From NCBI GenBank assembly GCA_965198325.1, contig CBDAPE010000014.1, positions 248,001-312,000 of the forward strand: DNA of 64,000 nucleotides, written 5' to 3'. Positions 55,779-63,508 of this stretch are shown here, one piece after another. Origin of the DNA: CBDAPE01 sp965198325 (GTDB taxonomy: Bacteria > Pseudomonadota > Alphaproteobacteria > UBA828 > JAPUJA01). The translations under genes and the position numbers were made by a program. How positions within the stretch are numbered: position 1 is the first letter of the stretch; each line of letters starts with the position of its first letter. Below the pieces are notes generated by a model. The model saw only the letters and a program-made list of their open reading frames with translations, was not told where the DNA came from and did not search any database.

Positions 55779-55790
55779 GTTAAACTTAAC
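55779..55790. promoter_or_regulatory. Palindrome GTTAA-AC-TTAAC between divergent VOC and Rieske genes
   Basis: A perfect 5-bp inverted repeat with a two-base spacer in a short A/T-rich patch, about 85 bp from the first Rieske gene and 63 bp from the VOC start. The following ACATAATCT could be a -10 region. A shared operator for the divergent units is plausible; no regulator gene lies nearby. Confidence 0.4.
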
Positions 55791-55873
55791 ATAATCTGTA
55801 GCGATCGAGGGCGTGGTACGCGTCGGGAGTAGTGTGGCCGCCGCCTTTGGGATTCCAGTAGGAGGACTTCGCG

Positions 55874-57028
55874 ATGGCCATAGCCGTGCCGCCGAAATAT
55901 CAGACCGTCAAGCCGATCGCCGAGGACGCCCAGAACAGTCCGACCCTGCCGGGCACCTACTATTACGATCCAGGTATCTTCGAGCAGGAAAAGAAGAAAA
56001 TCTTTTACAAGAACTGGCTGTTCGCCTGCCATACCTCCCAGGTTGCCGAGCCCGGCCAGTATGTCTCGACGACGCTGGTCGATCAGGACATCATCGTGGT
56101 GCGCGGCCAGGACAAGAAGCTCCGCGCCTTCTTCAACGTCTGCCCCCACCGGGGCTCGCATCTCTGCGAGACCGGGGCGGGTAAGAAGAAGACCTTCGTC
56201 TGTCCCTATCACAACTGGACCTTCGATACGAAAGGCGCGCTCAAGGATCCCAATGGCGCAGACCTGATGCCCCATTTCGATCCCAAGGATTACAGCCTGA
56301 CCGAAATGCGCGTCGAGGAGTTCGGCACCCACATGGTGTTCGTGAATTTCAGCCCTGAAGGGCCCTCGCTCGAGAGCATGGCGGGCGGCATCGTCGACGA
56401 GTTCCGCGAGGCGGTGCCGGGCTACGACGATCTGGTGCTCACGGCCTGCGATCCCTTCGATCTCGAGGCCAACTGGAAGATCGCGATCGGCAATTTCGCC
56501 GAATGCTACCACTGCCCCTTCGCGCACCCCGCGTTCATGGGCTCGAACTCGTCGCTGTTCGCGACCGAAGCATGGGAGAACAAGACGTCCGAGTATTACT
56601 CCAGCCACGTCGTCTTCAACGCCCGGCCCAAGAACCGCGCCTACGGCTTCGATCTCGAGAAAGCCGAAATGGTCAACGGCTATATCTGGGCGCTGTGGCC
56701 CAACACGTTGTTCATGGCCTGGCCGCCGTCGAGCAACTTCATCGTCTTCAAGGTCGATCCCAAGGGACCCGAGCACACCTTCGAATCGCTCGACTACTAC
56801 TTCAAGAACGATCCGCCGACCAAGAAGGAGGTCGAAGTCGTCAAGTACCATTCGGACGTGGTGAACGAGCAGGACATCAAGGTCATCCTGGGTGCCCAGC
56901 GGGGCGCGCACTCGCTGGGCTACGGCCAGGGTCGCTACGTCGTCGACGACTACAACAGCTGGCGGTCCGAGCACGGCATCCATCACTTCGAGAAGATGAT
57001 CTGGGACGCGCTCCACGATCAGGACTAG
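55874..57028 (+). CDS. Rieske non-heme iron oxygenase alpha subunit (first copy)
   Basis: A 384-residue ring-hydroxylating-type oxygenase subunit. The Rieske 2Fe-2S site is intact: CPHRGSH, then CPYHNW 18 residues on. The catalytic iron site reads NFAECYHCPFAHP (Glu bridge, two His), with a distant carboxylate region near the end. Members hydroxylate aromatics or demethylate quaternary amines; the Glu at the bridge position is also seen in carnitine/betaine-type enzymes. AGGAGG lies eight bases before the ATG. No ferredoxin or reductase gene is adjacent. Confidence 0.9.
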   Translation: MAIAVPPKYQTVKPIAEDAQNSPTLPGTYYYDPGIFEQEKKKIFYKNWLFACHTSQVAEPGQYVSTTLVDQDIIVVRGQDKKLRAFFNVCPHRGSHLCETGAGKKKTFVCPYHNWTFDTKGALKDPNGADLMPHFDPKDYSLTEMRVEEFGTHMVFVNFSPEGPSLESMAGGIVDEFREAVPGYDDLVLTACDPFDLEANWKIAIGNFAECYHCPFAHPAFMGSNSSLFATEAWENKTSEYYSSHVVFNARPKNRAYGFDLEKAEMVNGYIWALWPNTLFMAWPPSSNFIVFKVDPKGPEHTFESLDYYFKNDPPTKKEVEVVKYHSDVVNEQDIKVILGAQRGAHSLGYGQGRYVVDDYNSWRSEHGIHHFEKMIWDALHDQD

Positions 57029-57232
57029 GCGCGGACCCCCGGGTCCGCTGCCGTGAACGGGTTTGAGAAACACGAGCGGCGATAGCTTGATTTGAGCCGC
57101 TTGAGGCCGCGACTGCGGCCCGCTATAACTGTGGCGCCCCCGCGCCAGCACGCGCGGCGAATGAGCGCGTCGGGTAAAACGGACCGGCGGGCTTCAGGCC
57201 CGCTGCCATGAGCGATAAAGAGGGAGGTATCC

Positions 57233-58612
57233 ATGCGTTGGCATATCCGCTGTGGCAAGTTGTTCACGGGCCTCACAGACGACGCGGTGGCCGATCAGAC
57301 CATCGTCGTCGAAGGCTCGGCGATCAGCCATGTTGGGCCGACCGGCGAGACGCCTGAGCCCATCCCCGGCGACGAGATCGTCGATCATTCCGGTCACGTC
57401 GTCATGCCGGGGCTGATCGACATTCACGTCCACCTCTCCTACGGCAACGCGAAATCCGAGGAAGACATCGACCTCTTTTCGCCGGTGGAGTTCCGCGCGC
57501 TGCGCGGTCTCGAGGCGGCCCAGCGGGTGCTCCTGGCCGGCTACACGGCGCTGGCCGATCCCGCGACGACCGGGCTGGTCACGCCCTCGATCCGCGATGC
57601 CATCGACGCCGGCCTGTTTCCGGGACCCCGGATTACCGCGTCGGGCAAGCAGCTCACCAATCGCCAGGGCCTGTCCGACTGGTATCCCTCCTGGATCGGC
57701 GTGCCCGAAACCTCGATCGGCGAGCTCGCGCGCAACGCCGAAGAGGGGATCGCGGCGATCCGCCTGCAGGTCAAGAACGGCGTCGATTTCATCAAGATCG
57801 CGATGGACGGCGATTCCATGAACCCGTCGACCGACGTCCTGGTCTCGGGCTACAACCAGGAGGAAACCACGGCCATGATCGGCGAGGCCCACCGGCTGGG
57901 CAAGAAGGTGGTGGTCCACGCCCGCGGCGCCGAAGCGGTGAAATATTCCGCCCGCGCGGGGGTCGACGTCATCCTGCACGCCTCCTGGATGGACGCCGAG
58001 GGGCTCGACGCGGTGCTCGAGAACGATTGCGCGATCTGCCCCACCCTCAGCCTGGTGGTCAACGACATCGAGTTCACCCGCCCGGGCGATGGCTGTTATC
58101 CGGGCTTTCCCGACGCCCATAAACGCGAGCTGGAGGCGGCGCAGAAGAGCCTGACTGCGGCGAAGCAAGCTGGTGTGACCTTCCTCGCCGGCTCCGACGC
58201 GGGCTTCGCGGTCACGCCCTATGGCGAATGGCACGCCCGCGAGCTCGAGCACATGACCCGCTATCTGGGCCTGTCGAACGCCGAAGCCCTCAAGGCCACG
58301 ACCGTGAACAACGCGGGCTTCGTCCGCGAAGGCGCGGCCATCGGCGCCATCGAGGCGGGCCGCGAGGCCGATATCCTGTGCTTCGACGGCGACCCGCTGG
58401 CCGACATTGCGGTGCTCCAGGACCGCTCGCGAATCGCCGAGATCTTCCTCGCGGGCGAGCCGGTCACGGCTGCGATCAACGAGAACGCACGCCGCCTGCG
58501 CTCGGAGTTCTCCTACACCATGTGGGCGGACGTCTACACCCAGGCCAAGGTCGCCGAAGTCGGTCTCGCCGACGGGCGAACGTTCGGCCGTCCCCGGGAG
58601 GCCGCCGAATAG
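57233..58612 (+). CDS. Amidohydrolase family protein (imidazolonepropionase-like)
   Basis: A 459-residue metal-dependent hydrolase. Metal ligands: HVH in GLIDIHVHLSYG, Lys in VDFIKIAMDGD, His in KVVVHARGAEA, His in VILHASWMDAEG and Asp in FLAGSDAGFAV; the closing IEAGREADILCFDGDPLADI is the family's second beta-domain. The cluster context suggests ring or amide cleavage in a catabolic route, but the substrate is unknown. GGGAGG precedes the ATG. It converges on the second Rieske gene. Confidence 0.9.
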   Translation: MRWHIRCGKLFTGLTDDAVADQTIVVEGSAISHVGPTGETPEPIPGDEIVDHSGHVVMPGLIDIHVHLSYGNAKSEEDIDLFSPVEFRALRGLEAAQRVLLAGYTALADPATTGLVTPSIRDAIDAGLFPGPRITASGKQLTNRQGLSDWYPSWIGVPETSIGELARNAEEGIAAIRLQVKNGVDFIKIAMDGDSMNPSTDVLVSGYNQEETTAMIGEAHRLGKKVVVHARGAEAVKYSARAGVDVILHASWMDAEGLDAVLENDCAICPTLSLVVNDIEFTRPGDGCYPGFPDAHKRELEAAQKSLTAAKQAGVTFLAGSDAGFAVTPYGEWHARELEHMTRYLGLSNAEALKATTVNNAGFVREGAAIGAIEAGREADILCFDGDPLADIAVLQDRSRIAEIFLAGEPVTAAINENARRLRSEFSYTMWADVYTQAKVAEVGLADGRTFGRPREAAE

Positions 58613-58622
58613 GCCGCCGCGC

Positions 58623-59840
58623 TTAGTTCAGCGGTGCGAAGGGTCCGTCGCCGCGCACCGCGTGGGCGATCATCCTGTGGAAATGCGCCGTGCCCCCGTC
58701 CCAGAAGGGCGCGAACCGGCCGCCGTCATAGGCGGCGCTTTGGCGCCCCAGCTGCATCCGGGCGCAGACGTCCTCGTCCTCGGCGTTGAGCTTGCCCCAT
58801 TCGGCCGCAACCTCGTCGCGGGCGCCGGCGTAGGCCGCCTCGTGGGCGGCATCGCCCACATAGTAGAACCAGATGTTCATGACGCAGCGGTCGGGTGCCA
58901 CCGGGTCGAAAGTCACGAACTGGGCGTTGCTCGGATACACGTTGAGCGCCGTATTGGGAAACAGCGCGATATAGGTCATCAGGTTCTTCTTGTCCGGCGC
59001 CAGATCGGGCTGATCGGGCAGCCCGGGCGCGTTGCTCTCCGGCGTGATTCCGTGGCCCTCCGTGGCCAGGGGATAGAAGTTGATCAGGTGGCGGCCCTCG
59101 ATCTGCATCGCCTGGCGATAGTTGTGGTCCATCATCTGGTGCAGGGCGGGGTGAACCGCGTAGACGTGGTAGTAGTCGCAATAGTTCTCCACTGCGAGCT
59201 TCCAGTTGCTGGCGAACTCGTATGATTCGTGGCGATCGCAGCGGAACGAGCCGATGTTGTAGCCCTCGAAGCGCGTGAGCGCCGGCCCCAGATAGTCCTC
59301 GAAGTCGGGCGCTTGACCGTCGATATTGACGAACACCCAGTCGTGCCAGACATGGCTGCGCACGGAAAACAGGCAAGCGTCGCCACCACCCGCCTCGCCC
59401 GCGTCGTGCTTGTTCAGTCCGTGATAGTGGGGCCGGCCCCGCAAGGCCCCGTCGAGTTCATAGGCCCAGCGGTGATAGACGCAGGTCAGCGCCCTAACCC
59501 CGCTCACAGGCTCGGCCAGCAGTCGCGCGCCCCGGTGCAGGCAGACATTGTGGAATACCCGGACCTGCCGGTCCTTGCCGCACACCAGGATCAGCGGATG
59601 GCCCGCCACTTCGACGGGCCGAGCGTCGCCGACCTGGGAAATCTCCTCCGCCCGCCCGGCGAAAACCCAGCCCCGGGGGAACAGATGCTTCTTTTCGAGA
59701 TCGTGGAACGCTTCGCTAGTAAACGCCTGATTGGGCAGGCCGCGCACCGTCTCGGTCGGTCCATCGAGCTTGGCCAGCACGTTGTCCGAAACGGCCGCTT
59801 GCGCCGCTTTCCATTGGGCCGCCTGGGTCGTGTCGGTCAT
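58623..59840 (-). CDS. Rieske non-heme iron oxygenase alpha subunit (second copy)
   Basis: A 405-residue oxygenase subunit distinct from the first copy. Rieske ligands CLHRGAR and CVYHRW, and the iron site VENYCDYYHVYAVHP with Asp at the bridge position, are intact. The rest (LFPNTALNVYPSN, CVMNIWFYYVGD) is typical of choline-monooxygenase/phenylpropionate-dioxygenase alpha chains. No partner reductase nearby. Convergent with the amidohydrolase (10-bp gap). Confidence 0.9.
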   Translation of the reverse strand: MTDTTQAAQWKAAQAAVSDNVLAKLDGPTETVRGLPNQAFTSEAFHDLEKKHLFPRGWVFAGRAEEISQVGDARPVEVAGHPLILVCGKDRQVRVFHNVCLHRGARLLAEPVSGVRALTCVYHRWAYELDGALRGRPHYHGLNKHDAGEAGGGDACLFSVRSHVWHDWVFVNIDGQAPDFEDYLGPALTRFEGYNIGSFRCDRHESYEFASNWKLAVENYCDYYHVYAVHPALHQMMDHNYRQAMQIEGRHLINFYPLATEGHGITPESNAPGLPDQPDLAPDKKNLMTYIALFPNTALNVYPSNAQFVTFDPVAPDRCVMNIWFYYVGDAAHEAAYAGARDEVAAEWGKLNAEDEDVCARMQLGRQSAAYDGGRFAPFWDGGTAHFHRMIAHAVRGDGPFAPLN

Positions 59841-59997
59841 GGCAACGCCTCGGTTGGGTCCGGGGTCGCGACCCTAGCGCGTTCGATGGGGCTCTGCAAC
59901 GCAACCCACCGGCCGGCGGGACAACGACCGGATAGGAGGGGCGGAGGGAGGTTCGCTGGGGGTTTATCCGGCCGTTGGTCGTCTGGTTTCCTGCTCC

Positions 59998-60462
59998 TTA
60001 GGCGGTTGCGAGAGGCGAGCCGCCGCGGGCGAGGTCGAACTGCGCGGGATTGGCGCCCCGGTCGGTATCGCTGCTGGGGTTGTAGCCGCGATCGAGGTCC
60101 TGGCCGACGGTGCTCTTGGCGACATCCATCTGGGCCGGGTTGTAGCCCCGGTCGGTATCGCTGTTGGGATTGTAACCGCGATCGAGGTCCTGGCCGACTG
60201 TGCTCCGGGTCGTGACCATCTCGGCGGGGTTCCAGCCCCGGTCGATATCGATGGCGGGCGCGTAGCCGCGGGCGATCTGCTCGTGGGCGGGCATCGAGGC
60301 GGCGTCGGCGTTGGTGAGGGTCTTGGCCTGGGCGCTGCTGATGCTGACGATGCCGACGATGATCCCGCCGGCGATGAGGGTCGTGGCCATCAAGGCGACG
60401 GCGGCACCGGTGGAAACGACGACGGCGTTGACGATCTGGTTCAGGGGGATGATATGGGTCAT
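59998..60462 (-). CDS. Exported Asp-Arg-Gly-Tyr-Asn-Pro repeat protein, long paralogue
   Basis: A 154-residue protein I do not recognise from any named family. Residues about 8-45 are hydrophobic (VVVSTGAAVALMATTLIAGG, then VSISSAQAKTL), a signal peptide or anchor. The rest is hydrophilic repeats: DRGWNP, DRGYNP (three times) and DRGANP, alternating with STVGQDL. A 30-residue unit occurs twice in tandem. Start 60462 has AAGGAG seven to eight bases upstream, identical to the RBS of the paralogue at 61287. Very few aromatic or hydrophobic residues outside the repeats suggest a flexible extracytoplasmic protein. Promoter boxes lie at 60560-60602. Confidence 0.72.
   Translation of the reverse strand: MTHIIPLNQIVNAVVVSTGAAVALMATTLIAGGIIVGIVSISSAQAKTLTNADAASMPAHEQIARGYAPAIDIDRGWNPAEMVTTRSTVGQDLDRGYNPNSDTDRGYNPAQMDVAKSTVGQDLDRGYNPSSDTDRGANPAQFDLARGGSPLATA
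60061..60240 (-). repeat. Tandem 90-bp coding repeat (two copies)
   Basis: 60061-60150 and 60151-60240 are near-identical direct repeats, both beginning GTCGGTATCGCTG on the plus strand. The length is exactly 30 codons, so copy number can change without breaking the frame. The short paralogue downstream has no second copy. Confidence 0.85.
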
Positions 60463-60559
60463 GGGTCTGGCTCCTTGGGTCACGGGTTTAAAAAATAGTT
60501 GAACTCGAACTTTCCGGTCTGTTGCATCTTGCGGGTCGCCCCGCGTTTTCATGACCCCA

Positions 60560-60602
60560 GTTCTACGCGGCCCCCGTGAGACCGGCGTGAGAGCGGGCGT
60601 GA
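60560..60602 (-). promoter_or_regulatory. Promoter with three phased direct repeats (SARP-type layout), long paralogue
   Basis: On the plus strand: GTTCTA, nine bases, then CGTGA at 60575, 60586 and 60598 (spacing 11 and 12). Read toward the gene this is three TCACG boxes, nine bases, then TAGAAC as a -10-like hexamer about 97 bases before the start. The same layout occurs at 61392-61433. Boxes one helical turn apart that end near the -10 are how SARP activators bind; that link is inference. Confidence 0.65.
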
Positions 60603-60863
60603 AAAAACCGCGCAAAATCGGTCGTCAGACGTAAAAAAACGGAAAAAGCGGGTTTTTTCCCTTCAACAGCAGAGAAATCGCATTTATTTCGAATGAAATT
60701 CGGGAGGGTCTGGTGAAACCGGAGCGCCCCCGTTGTCTCTCGGCAAATCTGCAGTCGAATACGATACGGAGCAGGGTTCTTCTCGCGTCTGATTTCCTTG
60801 GTTCAACGCGGTGACGAGCGTAATCGAGGCGGTTTATCTCCACGTCGAACCGAGAGACCCGCG
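60603..60863. other. Intergenic stretch between the two repeat-protein genes, no gene seen
   Basis: A-tracts at 60603-60660 (AAAAAA runs and GGTTTTTT) resemble UP elements for the promoter at 60560-60602 and have a similar counterpart upstream of the paralogue. The remainder to the terminator at 60864 is unremarkable; a 72-codon minus-strand frame here looks like noise. Confidence 0.4.
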
Positions 60864-60900
60864 CAAAAAAACCGGCCTCCCGGGTGAAGGGAAGGCCGGT
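60864..60900 (-). terminator. Rho-independent terminator after the short repeat-protein gene
   Basis: ACCGGCCT and AGGCCGGT form a perfect 8-bp stem with a 14-base loop. On the minus strand it is followed by a run of T, about 75 bp past the stop of the gene at 60976. Confidence 0.82.
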
Positions 60901-60975
60901 AAAGCCGGTCGGATGCTGGGTGCGGAGGGAGGGGCCGCTGGAGGGGAGACGTCCGATCGGGGTCTGGATCGTGGT

Positions 60976-61287
60976 TTACGCGAATGTCTTCGGCGAGCCG
61001 CCGCGGGCGACGTCGAACTGGGCGGGATTGGCGCCCCGCTCGGTGTCCGGCGTATAGCCGCGGTCAACGTCCTGGCCGTGGGTGCTCCGCGCGGTCACCG
61101 GCTCGGCAGGGTTCCAGCCCCGGTCGATGTCGATGCCCGGCGTGTAGCCGCGCTCGATCTGCTCATGGGCGGGTGCCTTGGCCGTGTCGTCGTGGCTCGG
61201 GGTTTTGGCTTCTACGCGGCTCACGGAAACCGCCATGGCGGCGCCGGCGATGGTGGCGACGGCGATGGTCTTGATGATCTTGGTCAT
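60976..61287 (-). CDS. Exported Asp-Arg-Gly-Tyr-Asn-Pro repeat protein, short paralogue
   Basis: A 103-residue relative of the 59998-60462 product. A classic signal peptide (KIIKTIAVATIAGAAMAVSV then SRVEAKT) leads to a hydrophilic domain with APAHEQIERGYTPGIDIDRG, DRGYTP and the shared ending ERGANPAQFD plus ARGGSP. It lacks one 30-residue repeat present in the long copy. The ribosome-binding segment and first bases are identical in both genes, so they arose by duplication including the promoter. Function unknown; secretion to the periplasm or surface is likely. Confidence 0.74.
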   Translation of the reverse strand: MTKIIKTIAVATIAGAAMAVSVSRVEAKTPSHDDTAKAPAHEQIERGYTPGIDIDRGWNPAEPVTARSTHGQDVDRGYTPDTERGANPAQFDVARGGSPKTFA

Positions 61288-61391
61288 GGGTCTGGCTCCT
61301 TGGACTTCGTGGTTTCAAAGAAAAACGGTTGTTCTCGAAAATTCCTGTCCTCGCGTCTCTGGCGGGTCATCCCCGCGTTCCGATGGCTCCA

Positions 61392-61433
61392 GTTCTACCC
61401 AACCCCCGTGATGCCGGTGTGAGAGGGCCGTGA
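61392..61433 (-). promoter_or_regulatory. Promoter with three phased direct repeats, short paralogue and divergent regulator
   Basis: GTTCTA at 61392-61397, nine bases, then CGTGA 61407, TGTGA 61418 and CGTGA 61429, exactly 11 bp apart. This is the same arrangement as at 60560-60602. The -10-like hexamer is about 105 bases from the short paralogue start. The boxes also lie within about 110 bp upstream of the divergent BTAD regulator, so autoregulation is possible. Confidence 0.68.
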
Positions 61434-61519
61434 AAAAACAGGTGATTCGGTGGTTCGACCGTAAAAAAGACGGTAAAAAGGGTCGAATACTCGTCGCTGG
61501 GGAAAAAAAGAACGGGGAT

Positions 61520-63508
61520 ATGGGGACCTTGAACATCACGCTCCTCGACGGTGTCGAGGCGCGAGACAGCGCTGGTGCGCCGATCGATCTTCCGGGCAAG
61601 AAGGCCGCCGCCCTCTTGGCGATCCTGGCGCTCAACCCCGGTCGGGCCTATGCCCGCGAATCCCTCGTCGGGTTGTTGTGGAGCGACCGGGCCGACAGCC
61701 AGGCACGGGCCAGCCTGCGTCAGGTTCTCGCGGCGCTGCGCAAGGCCCTGGCGGGTCTCGATCCCTCGCCGCTTCGCGCCGACGGCGACGTTCTCTCGCT
61801 CGATGCCGACGGGGTTTCCGTCGATGCCGTGGAATTCCAGGCCGCCGTCTCGGAAGGCTCTCTCGAAGGCCTGAGCCGCGCTGTCGCGCTCTACGGGCGC
61901 GACCTTCTGAGCGGGTTGACCGTGCGCGATGCTGCGTTCGAGGACTGGCTGGATGGCGAGCGGGCGCGCCTGCATACGCTGGCGCTCGACGGTCTTGCCA
62001 AGCTGGTCAACCTTCACGCGGCATCGGGCGATCTCGAGTCGGCAATCGAGATGGCACGGCGCCTGATCGCGCTCGATTCCCTGCGCGAGGAAGCCCATCG
62101 CAGCCTGATACATTTTCTGGCCCAGCCCGGCGATCGGGCCGGTGCGCTCAAGCAGTTCGAAATCTGCCGTTCCGTGCTGATGAAGGAGTTGGGTGTCGAT
62201 CCCGATGCCGAGACGAAAGCGCTCGCGGCGGCGATCCGCGACGGCGAGGTCGTAGCGCCCCTGTCCCCGTCGGCGGACATCGGCGAGACGTCGCCGGAGA
62301 CGGAGGAGAGCGCGGCGGCGCCGGCCGCCACGCTCCGCGCGATCGCCGTGCTGCCCTTCAAAAACCTTGCGGGCGATGCGGCGTCCGAAAGCTTTGTCGA
62401 CAGCTTCACCGAAGAAGTCATCCTCGGGCTTTCGCGGTTTCGCTATCAGCCGGTGATCGCAAGCCAGTCGGTCTTCGCCTACAAGGGCAAGGCCGTGAAC
62501 GTCCAGGAGGTCGCCCGGGCCTTGGGCGCGGGTTTCGTCGTCGAGGGAACGGTTCGCTCGGAAGGCGACCGGCTTCGGGTCTCCACCCAGCTCGTTGCCG
62601 CCACCGACGGCCATCAGGTCTGGAGCCAGAGCTACGAGCGGTCAGCCGACGACCTGTTCGCGACACGAGACGCGATCGCGACCCAGATCGTCGCCGAGCT
62701 GGGCACCCTCGATATGGGCCAGCTCTCCCGCGCTATGCTGCACCAGGCCCGCCACCGGAGCGCCGAAACCCGCAGCGCTCACGACTACATGCTCCTGGCG
62801 TTGGAAAAACAGGATCGCTTTACCCGCGATGAAAACGAAGTATCGAAAGACTTGGTCGAAAAGGCGCTCGAAATCGATCCCGATTACGCTATGCCGATCG
62901 GAAATTACGGCTGGAATTTCCTGAACGAGTGGATGTTCGGCTGGGGCGACGACTTCGAGGCCTCACGCAAGCGCGCAATCGAGCTTGCGGGCAGATCCCT
63001 CGCACTCGAGCCGTCCAACCCGGACATCCACTGGACCCGGGCGGCCATCGCCCTGAACGCGGAATTCGACTTCGATCTGGCGGAGGCCGAATTTCGCCGG
63101 GCCCTGGATCTCAACCCCAACTCGGCCGATATTATGGCCGATTGGGGCGGAACCCTGGCCTATCTGGGCCAGCCCCAGGAAGCGCGAGAGATCGTCTTGA
63201 GGGCGATGGCGCTCAATCCGGTACACCCCGACTGGTACAAGGAGTGTCTGGGCATTGTCGCCTTCAGCCTGGGCGAGGACAAAGAGGTCGTCGAGGCGTT
63301 CAGGCGGCTGACCGAAGCCGGCCCCTACAGCTTGATCTTTCTCGCCGCCGCCTACGCCCGACTGGGTCAGACCAAGGCCGCACGTGAGATTGTTGCCCGC
63401 CTGCGAGGAGCCTACCCCGACCTCGCGCTCGATCACTGGGTGAATCGCCAGCCCTACAAAAACGAGGCCGACAGGGCGCTTCTGCGCGACGTCCTGGGCA
63501 AGATCTGA
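61520..63508 (+). CDS. SARP-like BTAD regulator with TolB-like and TPR domains
   Basis: A 662-residue protein. Residues about 1-95 form an OmpR/SARP-type winged helix (LPGKKAAALLAILALNPG, ARESLVGLLWSD, ARASLRQVLAALRKAL); about 95-245 the BTAD all-helical domain (ALYGRDLLSGL, GALKQFEICRSVL, LGVDPDAETKALAAAI). A Pro/Ala linker leads to a TolB-N-like segment from about 274 (AIAVLPFKNLAGDAASESFV to HQVWSQSYERS), then TPR-like repeats from about 420 to the end. ATG 61520 is chosen because the domain starts there; a GTG at 61430 falls in the promoter boxes. No membrane helix seen, so cytoplasmic DNA-binding activator is likely. Confidence 0.86.
   Translation: MGTLNITLLDGVEARDSAGAPIDLPGKKAAALLAILALNPGRAYARESLVGLLWSDRADSQARASLRQVLAALRKALAGLDPSPLRADGDVLSLDADGVSVDAVEFQAAVSEGSLEGLSRAVALYGRDLLSGLTVRDAAFEDWLDGERARLHTLALDGLAKLVNLHAASGDLESAIEMARRLIALDSLREEAHRSLIHFLAQPGDRAGALKQFEICRSVLMKELGVDPDAETKALAAAIRDGEVVAPLSPSADIGETSPETEESAAAPAATLRAIAVLPFKNLAGDAASESFVDSFTEEVILGLSRFRYQPVIASQSVFAYKGKAVNVQEVARALGAGFVVEGTVRSEGDRLRVSTQLVAATDGHQVWSQSYERSADDLFATRDAIATQIVAELGTLDMGQLSRAMLHQARHRSAETRSAHDYMLLALEKQDRFTRDENEVSKDLVEKALEIDPDYAMPIGNYGWNFLNEWMFGWGDDFEASRKRAIELAGRSLALEPSNPDIHWTRAAIALNAEFDFDLAEAEFRRALDLNPNSADIMADWGGTLAYLGQPQEAREIVLRAMALNPVHPDWYKECLGIVAFSLGEDKEVVEAFRRLTEAGPYSLIFLAAAYARLGQTKAAREIVARLRGAYPDLALDHWVNRQPYKNEADRALLRDVLGKI

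Noticed and set aside
60625..60843. 72-codon minus-strand frame between the repeat-protein genes
   Set aside because: It has no homology-like features or RBS and overlaps the A-tracts and promoter region; probably chance.
61430..61519. N-terminal extension of the BTAD regulator from GTG 61430
   Set aside because: The codon falls inside the third promoter box and the extra 30 residues are Lys-rich translation of A-tracts; the winged helix starts at 61520.
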